A stretch of 64,000 nucleotides of DNA from Cryptomeria japonica (taxonomy: Eukaryota > Streptophyta > Pinopsida > Cupressales > Cupressaceae), in assembly GCF_030272615.1 (NCBI RefSeq), contig NC_081415.1:422619757-422683756 (forward strand). Reading direction: 5' to 3'. The notes under the pieces are model-generated. The model saw only the letters and a program-made list of their open reading frames with translations, ran no database searches and was not told where the DNA came from. The position numbers and the translations under genes were made by a program. Shown here one piece after another: positions 37,413-48,140 of the stretch (the first letter of the stretch is position 1; the number at the start of each line of letters is the position of its first letter).

Positions 37413-38444
37413 CTAAAGATTCCCACTATCCTCCAAGAGTTCTTCTTTAGGAACATCTTTAGTATGATATTGTGTATTTGTCCAAATTGGAGAAAAGATT
37501 GTAGGAACTAACAAAGTATATTGTGCTTCAATTTGCATGTTCTTGTTAGTTTCTAAAGTAAACACTTCGTTATTATATGTGTAAGGTATTTCATGATAAT
37601 CATATTGATGATTCACTTCACCCTTAGGCTTCTCAACAACATGAATGGTATTGTTTTTTTCTTGATTAAGTTCTTTATCTTTAAGAGAGAGACCATTATA
37701 AACATTATTCTCAAGTGCTCCAAAGTATCTTCATGACAAACCTTAAGGAAAGGGACAATCATATCTAATTGACGCTTTATCTATAGGGGGGAGGTTGTTG
37801 AAATGAATAGAATGTGAGGTGGTGTTAAGGGAATTATTAATCATATCACCCTCTTTTACCATAATATCATCCTCTTTCACCAAGGCACTCTCATGGGGGA
37901 GAGACACATTAAGAGAATAATCAACATCATCCTCCAATGGTTCATCCCAAAGAGGGAGATCATTAAGAAAAGTGTTAATAATATTTTATTGCATTAATAT
38001 GTCCTTTTTAGGAAGAGAAAATTTGGGAGAGGGATCATTGAAAGATTCATAAAGGGGATTTTCATATATCTTAAATCCTTGTAGCTTAAGAGCATCCCCT
38101 TGCACCGAACTATTCTCTTGTGTTAGAATGTCATAATGAGGAGGATAAAAATAAAAATCATAGGTACTAAATGACTCATCAAAGGTAGTAAAGTCATCCT
38201 TGAGGATATCCTTGTGGGAGAGACACATTTTTTGAGAAAGATCATCACCGTTCATCAAAACTTCATCCTTAGAAGGGAGAGTTTTGGAAGAAGTGTTAAT
38301 GGTTTCTTTTTGCACCAAAATGCCCTCATGGGTAGGAATATCCCTAGGGGAGGGATAGACTGAAATAAGGGAGGCTAAGACATTATCACATCTATGAAAT
38401 AAATTCATCATGAAACTAACTAAATGAAAATAGAATGACAGCAA
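37413..38444 (-). pseudogene. Degenerate acidic repeat protein frame
   Basis: One minus-strand frame, with stops near 37983 and 37740, carries irregular repeats built on L-P/S-x-K-D/E-x-x-L-M/V (LPSKDEVLMNGDDLS, LSHKDILKDDF, LPKKDILMQ, LPHESALVKEDDIMVKEGD, PTHEGILVQKE). It starts near MLSFYFHLVSFMMNLFHRC. I do not recognise it. The repeat style recalls the Pro/Ser/Asp-rich frame of copy B (PLPSQDQSILP), which may be shared style only. Confidence 0.35.
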
Positions 38445-39516
38445 TATTCTTTTTCAAATGATAAAATGTGCAAAATGCATGATAGAAAGAGATAATAATG
38501 TGGAATTTTTATGATTTTTTTTTCACTAATGTGAGTACATAAATAATGATTGAATGTATTTAAATCTAAAAGTAGCATGCCATAATAATTAGTTCTGAAA
38601 ACATGACTAAAAAATTATTCAACCCACAAGTCAATTTTATAACAATAAATTAGGGTTTGTATGAAAACCACTAAATTTATTTAATGAAATTGAAAAATGA
38701 TTTATGATTGCAAAATTTATTGCCTAAATGCCTACAAATTAAATTTGAGACCATAAATTAGTAATAAGCATGGAAGGAGTTAGGTTCACCAAAATGTAGA
38801 GGTGTAATTTGGAACTGGGATTTCACCAAGTAGGATAAGACAACCAATTAACCAAATTAGCCAATACATTGAAAGAGGGGTGAATCCAATAGATCTAGCC
38901 TCAATCCAACTAAGGAAAGGGTTGAGATTTATGATTAAAATCACTAGTTATAGTTTGCTTCCCTCTTTCTAAGTTGAATTGTGAAAATGTTAAAAATAGG
39001 GTAAAACAAGGAACATCTGATGTAAATTGATAGAAACAGTAAGCTATAGATGTCGTACGAAGCCACCAACCTAGATACGGGTAAAATAATATGCTTTGGA
39101 TATGTTCCTAGAAGTTCAACCTGATTTTTCAAGACCAAGTAGTATCAATTCACCACGGTTCTCTGAATTTTCCTCCGTCGAAAGGTAAACTTGTTCGCCT
39201 TTGTGAATTATGTCGATCCTCCTGATTACAGCTTTGTACCTGTTTCCTACACATGAAAAGTAAGGGGAAATTATTGGGAATAGGGTTTTACCTAAGTCAA
39301 ACCCCAGTTTGGAATCAACCTTGAATGAAATAATGCATATATTGAAATAATTATTTAAGAAAATATACCTCAGATCTGCAAATGTTGTTGATGATGCAAT
39401 TCTCTTTGGATGTAATCACAAATGTTGTATGAAATAACATGGACATGACAAAACCCTAATCACACACACATGCTTGCACAAATATTGACATGAATTTTCT
39501 CCACAATGCTTGATGA

Positions 39517-39663
39517 TGATTATAAAACCTTGAAGATCTCTAAAAATGCATGATAATAAATGCTTCACTGATGCACAAATGATTAATATTTGAATATAAA
39601 ACCTTGGAGATCTCTGAAAATGCATGATAATGAATGCTTCACTGATGCACAAATGATTAATAT
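39517..39663. repeat. 73-bp tandem duplication
   Basis: TATAAAACCTTGAAGATCTC through TGCACAAATGATTAATAT occurs twice in a row, with a handful of differences. Confidence 0.9.
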
Positions 39664-40066
39664 ATATTCTAGGATCTAAAATGAATTGATAGTATGTCTT
39701 TATATAGAGGTCTCTAGGTAAATTACCAATTAGGTTGACCTCTAATAGTCATGTAGAGCCATGGGGATCAAATCTTACCGATGAGGTATAACCCCGACCC
39801 CATTTCAAACTAGGGCCTGATTGAGCAGGACCATGGCGTTTTGGGGTGCCATGGTCCAAACTAGGGCATTCCACACCTTGGTATTACCACAATTAGAATC
39901 AAAACAATGTTGAAAGAGGGTGGGTATCCCATGGTAGGATCCACAAAAGGCTATTCATGGCCTCAAAACTGGAGAATAGGCACAAACGGATCTAGAAAGG
40001 AGATGAGGATAGGACACTCTAAAGTAGGGGCATAATCATGATGTGTAAATTGTATTGATGACAATT

Positions 40067-40400
40067 TACGACACTACACAGAGTACATGGCAATTACTCG
40101 TGCTTATAAAGAAGCCATTTGGCTTAGAAGACTATGTTCAAATATTGGAATAAAACAAGGTGTAGTGACAATTTATTGTGACATTTAAAGTGCGATCTGC
40201 CTAACTAAGAACCTGACATTTCATGTTTGGACCAAGCACATTGATGTTCAGTATCATTTCATCAAAGGTATGGTCGAAAATGGTAGGGTGAAGCTGGTTA
40301 AGGTAGATATTTTGATAAATGTTGGAGATTCTTCAACTAAGGTTTTGAGCATAGAGAAGTTTACATGGCATTCAAAGTCTATGGTCCTCATGGCCCCTAA
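40067..40400 (+). pseudogene. Copia RNase H fragment
   Basis: Translation shows TEYMAITRAYKEAIWLRRLC, GIKQGVVTIYCD and HIDVQYHFIKGMVENGRVKL, the RNase H and connecting region of copia polyproteins. A TAA follows IYCDI, where the family has a Ser/Gln pair before SAI. One codon of the usual TEAEY motif is missing at the junction with the inserted segment. Confidence 0.9.
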
Positions 40401-40450
40401 CAATTAATTTATGGTGTATATACTCCCTTTTCTCTTGCAAGGTGTTCGAC

Positions 40451-41313
40451 AAGTGGGAGAATTTTGGAAAAATGGTGTCTCAACCTTACATTTACATAAG
40501 GTTACTATTTATAGAAAAAAAAAATTTAGCACGAATTTGTTCAAAATTTTCCCCAAAGCTTCAGATTGGCTAAATAAAAATTCCAGTAATTTTTGTTTCA
40601 AGACCATAACTAGATTTAAAGATATTAAAGTTTCATTTTTAAAAGTTGCGATGAAAGTTTCAAATTCAATTTTAAGGGCTTTAGAGGCTCCTAAATGGCT
40701 TGAAAAGTGCTTGTAACTAGCATAACAGGTCAGAAGGTGATAGAGCACATCATGAGCTTTCAACACTTCAAACGATTCAACAATTAGACACCCGATTCAA
40801 AAGTTATGGCTTCTGAAAGATTGGTCTCTTGAAATAGGAAATATAAAAATGATGTGTGTTTTGACACATCATAGGGCATCTAGGATTGGAAATAAGATCG
40901 GTTTCACTTTATTGGGTGGTTTTAGCGAATGTTTTTGTAATACCATTTGATGGTTTCATGTATTGAATCTCCTATATATGAGGTGTGTCAAATGGAGGTT
41001 GTGTGTAAGATTATTGTAGCTATTGTGTTACCTCTGAATCTCTAGTTGGTGATACTCATCTAAAAATCTTGCCCTACAAGTATATTGTAATATGTTATTG
41101 ATTTCTGAATAATATATTGGGCAGCTTTTGGAGTGTGGGGTTTTTCTACCAAAAGGGTTTTCCCCACGTAAATTAGTGTGTTGTGGTATGTATGGTATTT
41201 ATGTTTATTTCTATTAAGTTTTTATGATCATTGTAAGGATTTGTAAAACTTTTTGCATTACCCTTGTCTCAAGGTTAGTGTACGAAGTTGTATTGCTACT
41301 TAAATTCCTTACA
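40451..41313 (+). repeat. Copia polypurine tract and 3' LTR
   Basis: AAGTGGGAGAA (40451-40461) directly precedes the 3' LTR (40462-41313), which ends TTCCTTACA like the 5' LTR. The first bases have changed from TGTTGG to TTTTGG. Positions 40915-41313 form the left part of the 519-bp repeat D1. Confidence 0.85.
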
Positions 41314-41433
41314 ATAGTAGGATGTTATTTCACTACCTACCTCTCCCTCTCTTTCCTCCTAGTTCTCTTTCTCATCTACTATTTTTACCAAGCTACATTT
41401 CCCTTCTTCCCTCATGCCTAGTCTCTCTTTCCC
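40915..41433 (+). repeat. Direct repeat D1 flanking LTR element B (left)
   Basis: 519 bp, running from inside the copia 3' LTR (GGTGGTTTTAGCGAATG) through its end and 120 bp of flank to GTCTCTCTTTCCC. It is repeated at 55072-55590 with about five substitutions. D1 ends three A's before the 5' LTR of element B; D2 begins directly after the 3' LTR. Confidence 0.95.
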
Positions 41434-41436
41434 AAA

Positions 41437-42248
41437 TGTAATACCCTAAAAATGGTCATCTAAACCATGGGCCCCTAATCTCGACAACATCACCAAGGTC
41501 CTAACCAAAGGCAATTAAATAAATCTTGAGCACAAATCTTCAAAAATGGAAATAAATCAAAAAAGGAATTAATTGACCAAAAAAGAATTAAAAATTTGAG
41601 AAAAAAAATCAATTGGAGATAATCTTGAAAAACAAATTAAAAATTGATAAATAATCTCAAAGAAAGCAATTAAATATTAAAATTGAATGAAATAAAGAAT
41701 AAATCAGTTTTCTCTGATTTTATCTTAATTTTAGTTCAATTTCCTTTAAAACTGAGAAAAGCATCCAATCACATCAATTTGCCTGGATTGTGCTTCCTCT
41801 TGGAAAATCTTGACCGCTCATCATCATTTGATCTCAGTCTTTGGTTTCTTTCCGAATTTTCTATAAATTCAAGCTCTCATCTCTCATTCAAAAAATCCTG
41901 GAGAATATATTGTTATTATATTGTTTTTGCTCTAGGTTCATTGAGAATATTGCATACATATTTAGATCATTTATCTCATTTATTACTTAAATTTTGTTCG
42001 ATTAATCTTGCATCCATCTAGCTAATATCATGCTCATATAGATTAAATTCTTCGTCTTGGTGTCGTCTAGTCACTGGTATTGCTTATAATCTGAGAGCAA
42101 TCTTATACTCGCATCTTTTAGAAGGCAATGGGTCGATTTGTTATGGTTTTCATATTCATGCTTATATCTGTCTAACCATACATGTAATGACTTAATTGAA
42201 GTGTTGTGTATTGCAGATACAGATACAGGTCCACTTTTCACACACACA
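41437..42248 (+). repeat. 5' LTR of element B
   Basis: It starts TGTAATACCCTAAAAATGG and ends TTTTCACACACACA. A TATA box CTATAAATTC lies at 41861-41870. Three A's (41434-41436) separate it from repeat D1. The same A's precede the 3' LTR as the end of the polypurine tract. Confidence 0.95.
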
Positions 42249-42251
42249 TTT

Positions 42252-42268
42252 TTGGCACCCACTGTGGG
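42252..42268 (+). promoter_or_regulatory. Probable primer-binding site region of element B
   Basis: TTGGCACCCACTGTGGGG follows the 5' LTR by three bases. Similar TGGCGCCCACNGTGGGG sequences stand directly after 5' LTRs of many plant Ty3/gypsy elements. I cannot name the priming tRNA. Confidence 0.6.
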
Positions 42269-42334
42269 GTAGAAAACTACTTTTTTGGCCTCAAAATCAT
42301 TTTTTTTTATCCTGCAGGTTTCACCCGTACAGTC

Positions 42335-42620
42335 TCTACAAAATATCGTACAAGCAATTTCACTGCATCGTATGACATTATATTGATGCCTATAGTTTAT
42401 CGTACGAAACAAGATTATATCCTGTAAATTGTCATACGAATCAAAATATGGACTCGTACGACATACTGATTCTGTTATATTATGTCGTTCTATATTAATT
42501 TATGACTCGTACGACATATTGCTTATGCTATCTTCTGTCGTTCTGTATTGATTTCTAACCCGTACGATAAAAGTGTTATGTCGTTCCATTTTATGAGGAT
42601 TGTCGTACGATTGTGTTTTC
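42335..42620. repeat. TCGTACGA word array in the leader of element B
   Basis: At least nine copies of YCGTACGAY, TCGTAYGA or GTCGTTCT-type words within 290 bp, starting 90 bp after the 5' LTR. TCGTACGA is an 8-bp palindrome. A second cluster lies at 43820-44050 and a third in the PMD intron at 52700-52905. Confidence 0.75.
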
Positions 42621-43819
42621 TGATAGATTAAAAAAACAGATTACTTTTCAGGGTTTTTCTTGAATTAAATTTTGATTGTGCTAACGCTGACCCTGAATTG
42701 TCTTCTGTTTGCATGAGATTTTCACAGCCTAACCAGTTTCTTGCAGGATGCTTGTCAAAGAATTTATCAATCAAACATACGCCTGTCAAAGAATAAAAAC
42801 AACATGACTACTGATACGTTGTTTTTGCAGGTTGCCTAAAGAGAGTCAACCAAACATCGTGTATTCTTTAAATTCATTTTCTTAAGCACTTAAATTGCTA
42901 TCTGGTTAAAGAACAAATCTGTCTTTCGTGTTTTCAGAAAAATTTAAGAGGTAGGAGAGTACGCTCTTGTCTTTTATAGACAATCATAAATCTAGACCCT
43001 TGAAGCTTTTTCCAAGTTTTGAGATTTGTGTACCTTTAGCGGGCCTGTCACAATGGGAAAAAGTAATCACCCTGTGAGAATGACCCAAGTGAGTACAGCT
43101 GGACCTGAGCATTCCAATTCACTATAATAAATAGGTCTCTGGTGATTAAAGTCTCAGAGGATGGGATTATTTGAGTTTTCTCTTTGAGATCTCTCATATC
43201 GAGCATTTTGTAGGGCCTCACGGTCTCAATCACGTTTACGTGACTACAGCTTGTTTCGGTACCTTGTCGGGCTATAGGCCTCAATCATGCTTGCGTGACT
43301 TCAAGGGGTAATTTCAAACGGAACTCCTGATTAAGAACTATAAATTAGAAGCTACCTGATTCACCTCCGAAAGGTTGATAATCTTTGTGCAAGAGAGATA
43401 GTGACTCTCCCAAGACACTTTCTATATCGTGCCCCCATTAGCGTTTGGAGTCGGTTAATACGGCATTGAGAATCCATTGCGTGAGACTCAGCAGCCATAT
43501 TGTGATTAGCTATTGGGTGTGTACCTAAGTCAGCAAGCAAAGGTTTTCTTCTCTAAGCCAAATTCCATAGGGTTAGCATGTTGTGATTGAATTATTATAT
43601 ATCTTGCATGTTTTTTGTGTTTTCATCCCTGAAACTGAAAAATGAAATACTAAAACTGGAGAAAACAAATCAAACAAATCAACAACTTAGTGATAAAACT
43701 CTATCTGTGTCAAAGCTAGTCTATCATGGTCAAAAATTAGTCCATCTCAGAATTGGTCATACTCAGTTGTCATACTAAGCCATTGGAAAACTCAGAATTT
43801 TTAGTCTCTGCTCTGTGAA
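42621..43819 (+). other. Leader of element B without recognised gene
   Basis: Mixed-composition sequence between the two word arrays. It carries two copies of a CTCAATCAYGYTTRCGTGACT motif (43226 and 43280). No coding frame is supportable. Confidence 0.45.
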
Positions 43820-44050
43820 TAGTCGTACGAGTCTGGTAAATTATCGTCCTGCCCCATATCCTGTGTCGTATGAGTTTACTAAATTATCGTCCTAAGGTCA
43901 ATCCTTTGTCATACGAAACCCAGCAGTCTGTCGTTCAAAGCTAAATCATGTGTCGTACGATACTAGGCAGCAACTCGTACGAAACATAACTATTATCGTC
44001 CTAAAGTTGTTATACTGTCGTACGGTCTCAGAAATTTTGTCATACAAGTC
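43820..44050. repeat. Second TCGTACGA word array of element B
   Basis: Words such as GTCGTACGAGTC, TATCGTCCTA, GTCGTACGATAC, CTCGTACGAAAC and GTCGTACGGTC recur about ten times in 230 bp, ending about 100 bp before the nested element. Confidence 0.75.
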
Positions 44051-44149
44051 TCTGATTTTGCCAGTCTAGAATAGTCAAACCTGTCCAAAATAGTCTACAA
44101 TGAGCCTAAAACTAGTTATCATCCTCTTGAGCATAAACAACCTTGATAG

Positions 44150-45613
44150 TGTACCCCTGTCGTTGCGTTGCACGATTTTGTCAATCATCTTTGTTTGCCC
44201 TCTCGGGTGAATAACTTAAAGTATGCAGATAAAGCACATAATGCAAAATAATAATGCCATAGATATCAGATGCAATATAAGAGATGTTATTCCATTCCTA
44301 ATCATTGTTCCCACAAGTTACATTTAGAAGTATTTAAAGGTACCGAGGGGGTGTGAGCGCCAACCGTCGCACCATAACTACCACCCCGCGGTTGCCAACT
44401 AACCAAGACAATTACAACTTAATTAACTAGTTTTATTTCCATGTACAATATTGCCACCAACATCATCCCCCCCAAAAGAAAAGAAGTCGTCTCTGGACGA
44501 CTTAATACAAAATAGAGATGACATTAAACAAAACTGCTGACGCCAGTCAAGCCCAGAACTTATACACTTGTTGCGTCCTCGCCTGAAAACCCTTTTCTGC
44601 TACCATCCGATGCTCAAGTGTGGATTTCACCATTAGTGCTTCCTTTGACATCACAATCCTCCTATGCCTAAACCAAACTTGTCTGCAAACATGCTTTTCA
44701 GTCTCAACCTCCACCAACTGCTACTCAAATGATATTGTCTTCCCTAGCCAATTTGTCTTCGATAGCCACCCGCGCTGCCCTCTCGACATCCAACTCCTGG
44801 GTACACTGAGCTACATCTCATGCTAGTACTGCCTCCAACCTAGTGGTCAGCTCCTCCCGAGCCCTCTCTGCATCCATCAAGGCAACCTCATGTCCAGCCG
44901 AGACATACTCCAAGTTCCTCAAAGCGTACCATTCCTACCTGGAGGTGGCCACAACCTACTGGCACAAAGGCTAGGAGACTCTTCAAATCCTCCATCACAC
45001 TCCCCAAAGGCTAATAACTGGACTGAATAACTCCCTGGTGTCATACAACTGCACGGACCTGCAATGCCTTCCCTCAAACTCTGTTTGTTCCCAACCTCCA
45101 AATCCGTCTCCCGCTACGGCTTATGGCTTCCCCACCAATGCTTAGCTGCAGGCTTCTTTCTCACAGTATGAACAACCACAACACTTCCCGCGACATCTCT
45201 AATGCCCTTCGCCCAACTCCAACAAGTGTATTGTAGCTCAAAAATAAACTGGCACCTCGGCCATACAACCTCCTCATACGGTCAACAACAGCACTGACAC
45301 CTCCAATCGTATGACCACCTTCCCGTGCGGTCAACACTCCTCCACCGTACGGCTATGTGTTTGTTTGTGCGGGGGTTGCGTGTATGGCTATGTTGTTGTG
45401 CACGTCTCTCCTTTTTTTCTCTTCGTCTATTTTTTTTTTGTTTGGCGTGGGCTGCGTGCAGTGTCCACCGCACGATGGTGGTGCCCACCGTCGGTGTTGC
45501 CACCGTACGGTGGTCCCACTATTCGGTGGTTCCATCGTCAGTGGTCCACCTGACCAAGACAATTACAACTTAATTAACTAGTTTTATTTCCGCGTACAAT
45601 ATTGCCGCCAACA
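44150..45613 (-). mobile_element. Nested minus-strand LTR element remnant
   Basis: A 61-bp sequence (ACCAAGACAATTACAAC...CCAACA) stands at 44402-44462 and again at 45553-45613. On the minus strand it starts TGTTGG. At the left copy it is preceded (minus) by the polypurine tract TTCTTTTCTTTTGGGGGGG, as expected for a 3' LTR running from 44462 to about 44150 (ending GGTACA, with a TTTAAATA box). The right copy would be the 5' LTR start, but similarity ends after 61 bp: it continues into the GC-rich array at 45250-45550. Between lie decayed minus-strand coiled-coil frames (EVALMDAERAREELTTRLEA, QELDVERAARVAIEDKLARE). Element boundaries are inferred. Confidence 0.5.
45250..45550. repeat. GC-rich CCACCGTACGG word array
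   Basis: About ten related words (CCACCGTACGG, CCACCGCACGATGG, CCACCGTCGG, TTCGGTGG, GTGCGGTC, ATACGGTC) in a GC-rich block with a T-rich interruption at 45408-45445. Six overlapping frames are open here on both strands, which reflects the composition, not genes. Confidence 0.6.
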
Positions 45614-45867
45614 ATCTTTAAGCTAGTCCAAACAACATCTTATCAAAACCTAAGTTAACTTAGATAGTGTCTTACACAGGATAGATCATTCCTGAAACCA
45701 GACCAGATCTTAGTTACTTCTCTCAATCACTATGTTAAACAAACTACTAGCTACAATTTGATCGACTTCTGCAACACATTTAGCTCTCGGTCCTGTCAGT
45801 TGTAAATGCTTGTTCAAACCAGAAGCTCTTCTAAATTTTTATTTTTTTTGAGAAAAGTAAGAATCTC

Positions 45868-48140
45868 ATGGATACCTTAGCTCTAATTCCCATGGCTACC
45901 TTTGCTCAAATACTTCAAGATATCAAGAAAGAAATATATGACATGGAAATCCAACAAAATAAATCAATGACTCCATTTGAAAAACAAATGCATGATATCA
46001 AGAGTGAGAAACTTCAAGGAATGCTAAAACAATTATATGATTTGACAATCAAATACCAACAAATAATTGATGATCAAAAGCCAAATCTCAAACAAGATCA
46101 CAAAACACCTTCACCAAGACAAAAAGACATCTATTCCCTAGATAGACAGTTACACCTTTGGGGCAATCTATTGAGTCGGCTTTGGAAGAGCTTCTTAAGA
46201 ACAATCTTATCATATTGCCTAAAAAGACCACACGGGGATGTGCAGTTTTGAGTAGTTATTGTGCATATCATAGGCATAACAAACATAAGACTTCAATGTG
46301 TATGGAATTAAAACATAAGATTCAAGATCTCCTTGATGATGATGTCATTGAAATTGAAGATCCTAATGACTCACTTAAAGAAAAAGATGGAACTGCTTCT
46401 AAGCATAATTAAAATCATGAACCTATGTCTAGCAAGGCTCCATATGTAGCCTCCATCCCTTCCATGATGTCTTCATCTCCTAAAACTTCTCAGCTACAAT
46501 CCATACCATCTCCTTCAAATAATGAAACTTCTCATGTTTACCTTCAAGGGCTATCTCCTATGGAAATCCAAGTTAATCCCAATACTAATACAAGTTCCTC
46601 TAAAGATTTAAAAATCCCAGGTCCTATGCCATCATACACTTCAATTCCAAATGTACCCACTCCAGAGAGTCCCACTCAAAATGCTTTCCCATCATGCCAA
46701 AATATGGAGATCTTCCAAGAATCCCCTACGCCTATGCACAATCCTACCCCTTCTTTAGAAGTGGCTCTATGTCAAGAGGATAATCTAAAAAATGAAGAAA
46801 CAAATCCTATCATAAATCAAAATCAAGACACCAAAACTCCTCAATCCCATCTAATGATTGAAAAATATCCTATTTCACTAGAATCCCATGATGATCCCCT
46901 TATACCTTTCTATTTATTCCAAGATGACCCCCTTCCATCTCAAGATCAAAGCATCCTTCCAAATCCCATTCCTAGTCTACTTCCTAAGCAAGATCATGAT
47001 ACCTCTTCCACCTTTTCAAATGATCCTATTCAAAATGAAGAGTCAAACACCCTTCCTACTCTATCCAATGGTCCTCTTCCATGTAAAGATCAAAGTATCC
47101 CTTCATCTCCTTGTCATAATCCTCCATGTTCACCTCAAGAGTCCATCATGCCCATAAAGCCCTCTCACGATCCTATCATTCCATGCAAGATACCTCCATC
47201 TCATAATGGACTCGTGCCTTATTTCCAAAGCAAAGTGTATCCTACAAGTCAAAATATTTATAAAGGCAAAGGGGTAGATCTCCACAAGCAAGAACCCGTC
47301 CATATTAAAGAAAGTGTTAAAGGTCATGGCCTCAGGGACATTTCTCAAGATGTTGGTATCTCTCATAAATCCTGCATTTATCCAGTTAAATCCAAATACA
47401 CGCCTTCCCCTTCATCGCTTCCATCCATTCTAGGTCCCTATATCCCTCCATCCCTTATGCAGGATAAACAAAGGCATACGTCTTCGAGTACCTTCCATCC
47501 ATATAAAAGACCTCCATATCATTCCTATCTATCCACGCATCTCCCTCCAAGCAATTTGGATGCCAAACATAAAAGTCATAAGTCAAGCAATCCACATGTA
47601 TTCAAGGATCAACATGTCCCATCTAATTGACATGTCAAAACAAAAAAAAATATGATCCAAAAAGAAAAAGAAAAATACAAAACGCCAAAAAGGCCCACAA
47701 AGAAAGAAGAAAAGTCAAAAGTTATATGGGTTCCTAAGGCACTTGTACAAGCAATGCACTCTAAGGAACTACAAAAGCATGAAAAATTAAAAACCATGTG
47801 GATCCCTAAGCGGCCGCTTGAAGCACAACAGTCTAAAGAAAAATCAAAATTGGCATCCAAAATTGTTGTTCCTCCATCCAAACCTTCCAAGTCTATTCCT
47901 CTATCACCTCCTTCATCCATTTTGGGTTCTTATGCCCTAAAATCTGTAACCATTCCTTCATCCAAATCTCAGAATCTGAGATTCACTTCTCTTCCATATG
48001 TCCACCATCCCTCAAGGTGTGTGCCAATGTTGATCTTTCCAACATTTCCATTTAGCCATACACAATTCTTCCAACATCCCATCCATTATCCAATACCTCT
48101 TTTTCACCCTTTCATCCCTCTTATCCAATCCTTTGCATAA
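45868..48140 (+). pseudogene. Gag-like region of element B
   Basis: It opens MDTLALIPMATFAQILQDIK, with a helical segment to about 46140. A +1 or -1 shift there joins it to the frame containing TPLGQSIESALEELLKNNLI and the zinc-knuckle-like CAYHRHNKHKTSMCMELKHK followed by IQDLLDDDVIE. In Tat-type Ty3/gypsy gags the same order (TPLxxPLxxxL, then YCxFHxxxGHxTxxCxxL, then IxxLI) marks the C-terminal part. The frame continues past a TAA at 46410 as a 400-codon Pro/Ser/Asn-rich stretch with SQDQSILP-like repeats, passes a TGA at 47628, and ends with a Lys-rich part carrying two WVPKALVQA/WIPKRPLEA motifs. No protease or RT follows. Confidence 0.65.

Larger units (their letters stand above)
36336..40066. 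other. Segment replacing the copia RT core
   Basis: This non-copia sequence sits between the RT N-terminus and RNase H. It starts with GGGACACACATGTACTCACA, and a diverged copy of its first ~75 bp recurs at 36585-36662. A (GA)n tract lies at 36437-36473, a minus-strand acidic frame at 37413-38444 and a 73-bp tandem duplication at 39517-39663. The missing RT core was lost with the insertion or later. No LTRs or inverted repeats bound it, so its class is unknown. Confidence 0.6.
32600..41313 (+). mobile_element. Ty1/copia LTR retrotransposon, old and interrupted
   Basis: A 5' LTR (32600-33500), tRNA-Met primer site (33503-33514), gag, protease, integrase, part of reverse transcriptase, RNase H, polypurine tract and 3' LTR (40462-41313) follow in the copia order (integrase before RT). 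The LTRs differ at roughly 10-15 percent of positions by eye, so the insertion is old. A segment of about 3.7 kb (36336-40066) replaces the central RT. All frames carry stops. The flanks (GAATT left, ATAGT right) do not form a target-site duplication. The right end of the 3' LTR and its flank are duplicated at 55072-55590. Confidence 0.9.

Noticed and set aside
32590..41320. 5-bp target-site duplication of the copia element
   Set aside because: Left flank GAATT and right flank ATAGT do not match.
45282..45581. Six overlapping frames, some with Cys/Phe-rich membrane-like character
   Set aside because: GC-rich word array with a T tract; frames open on both strands at once, no conserved motif.
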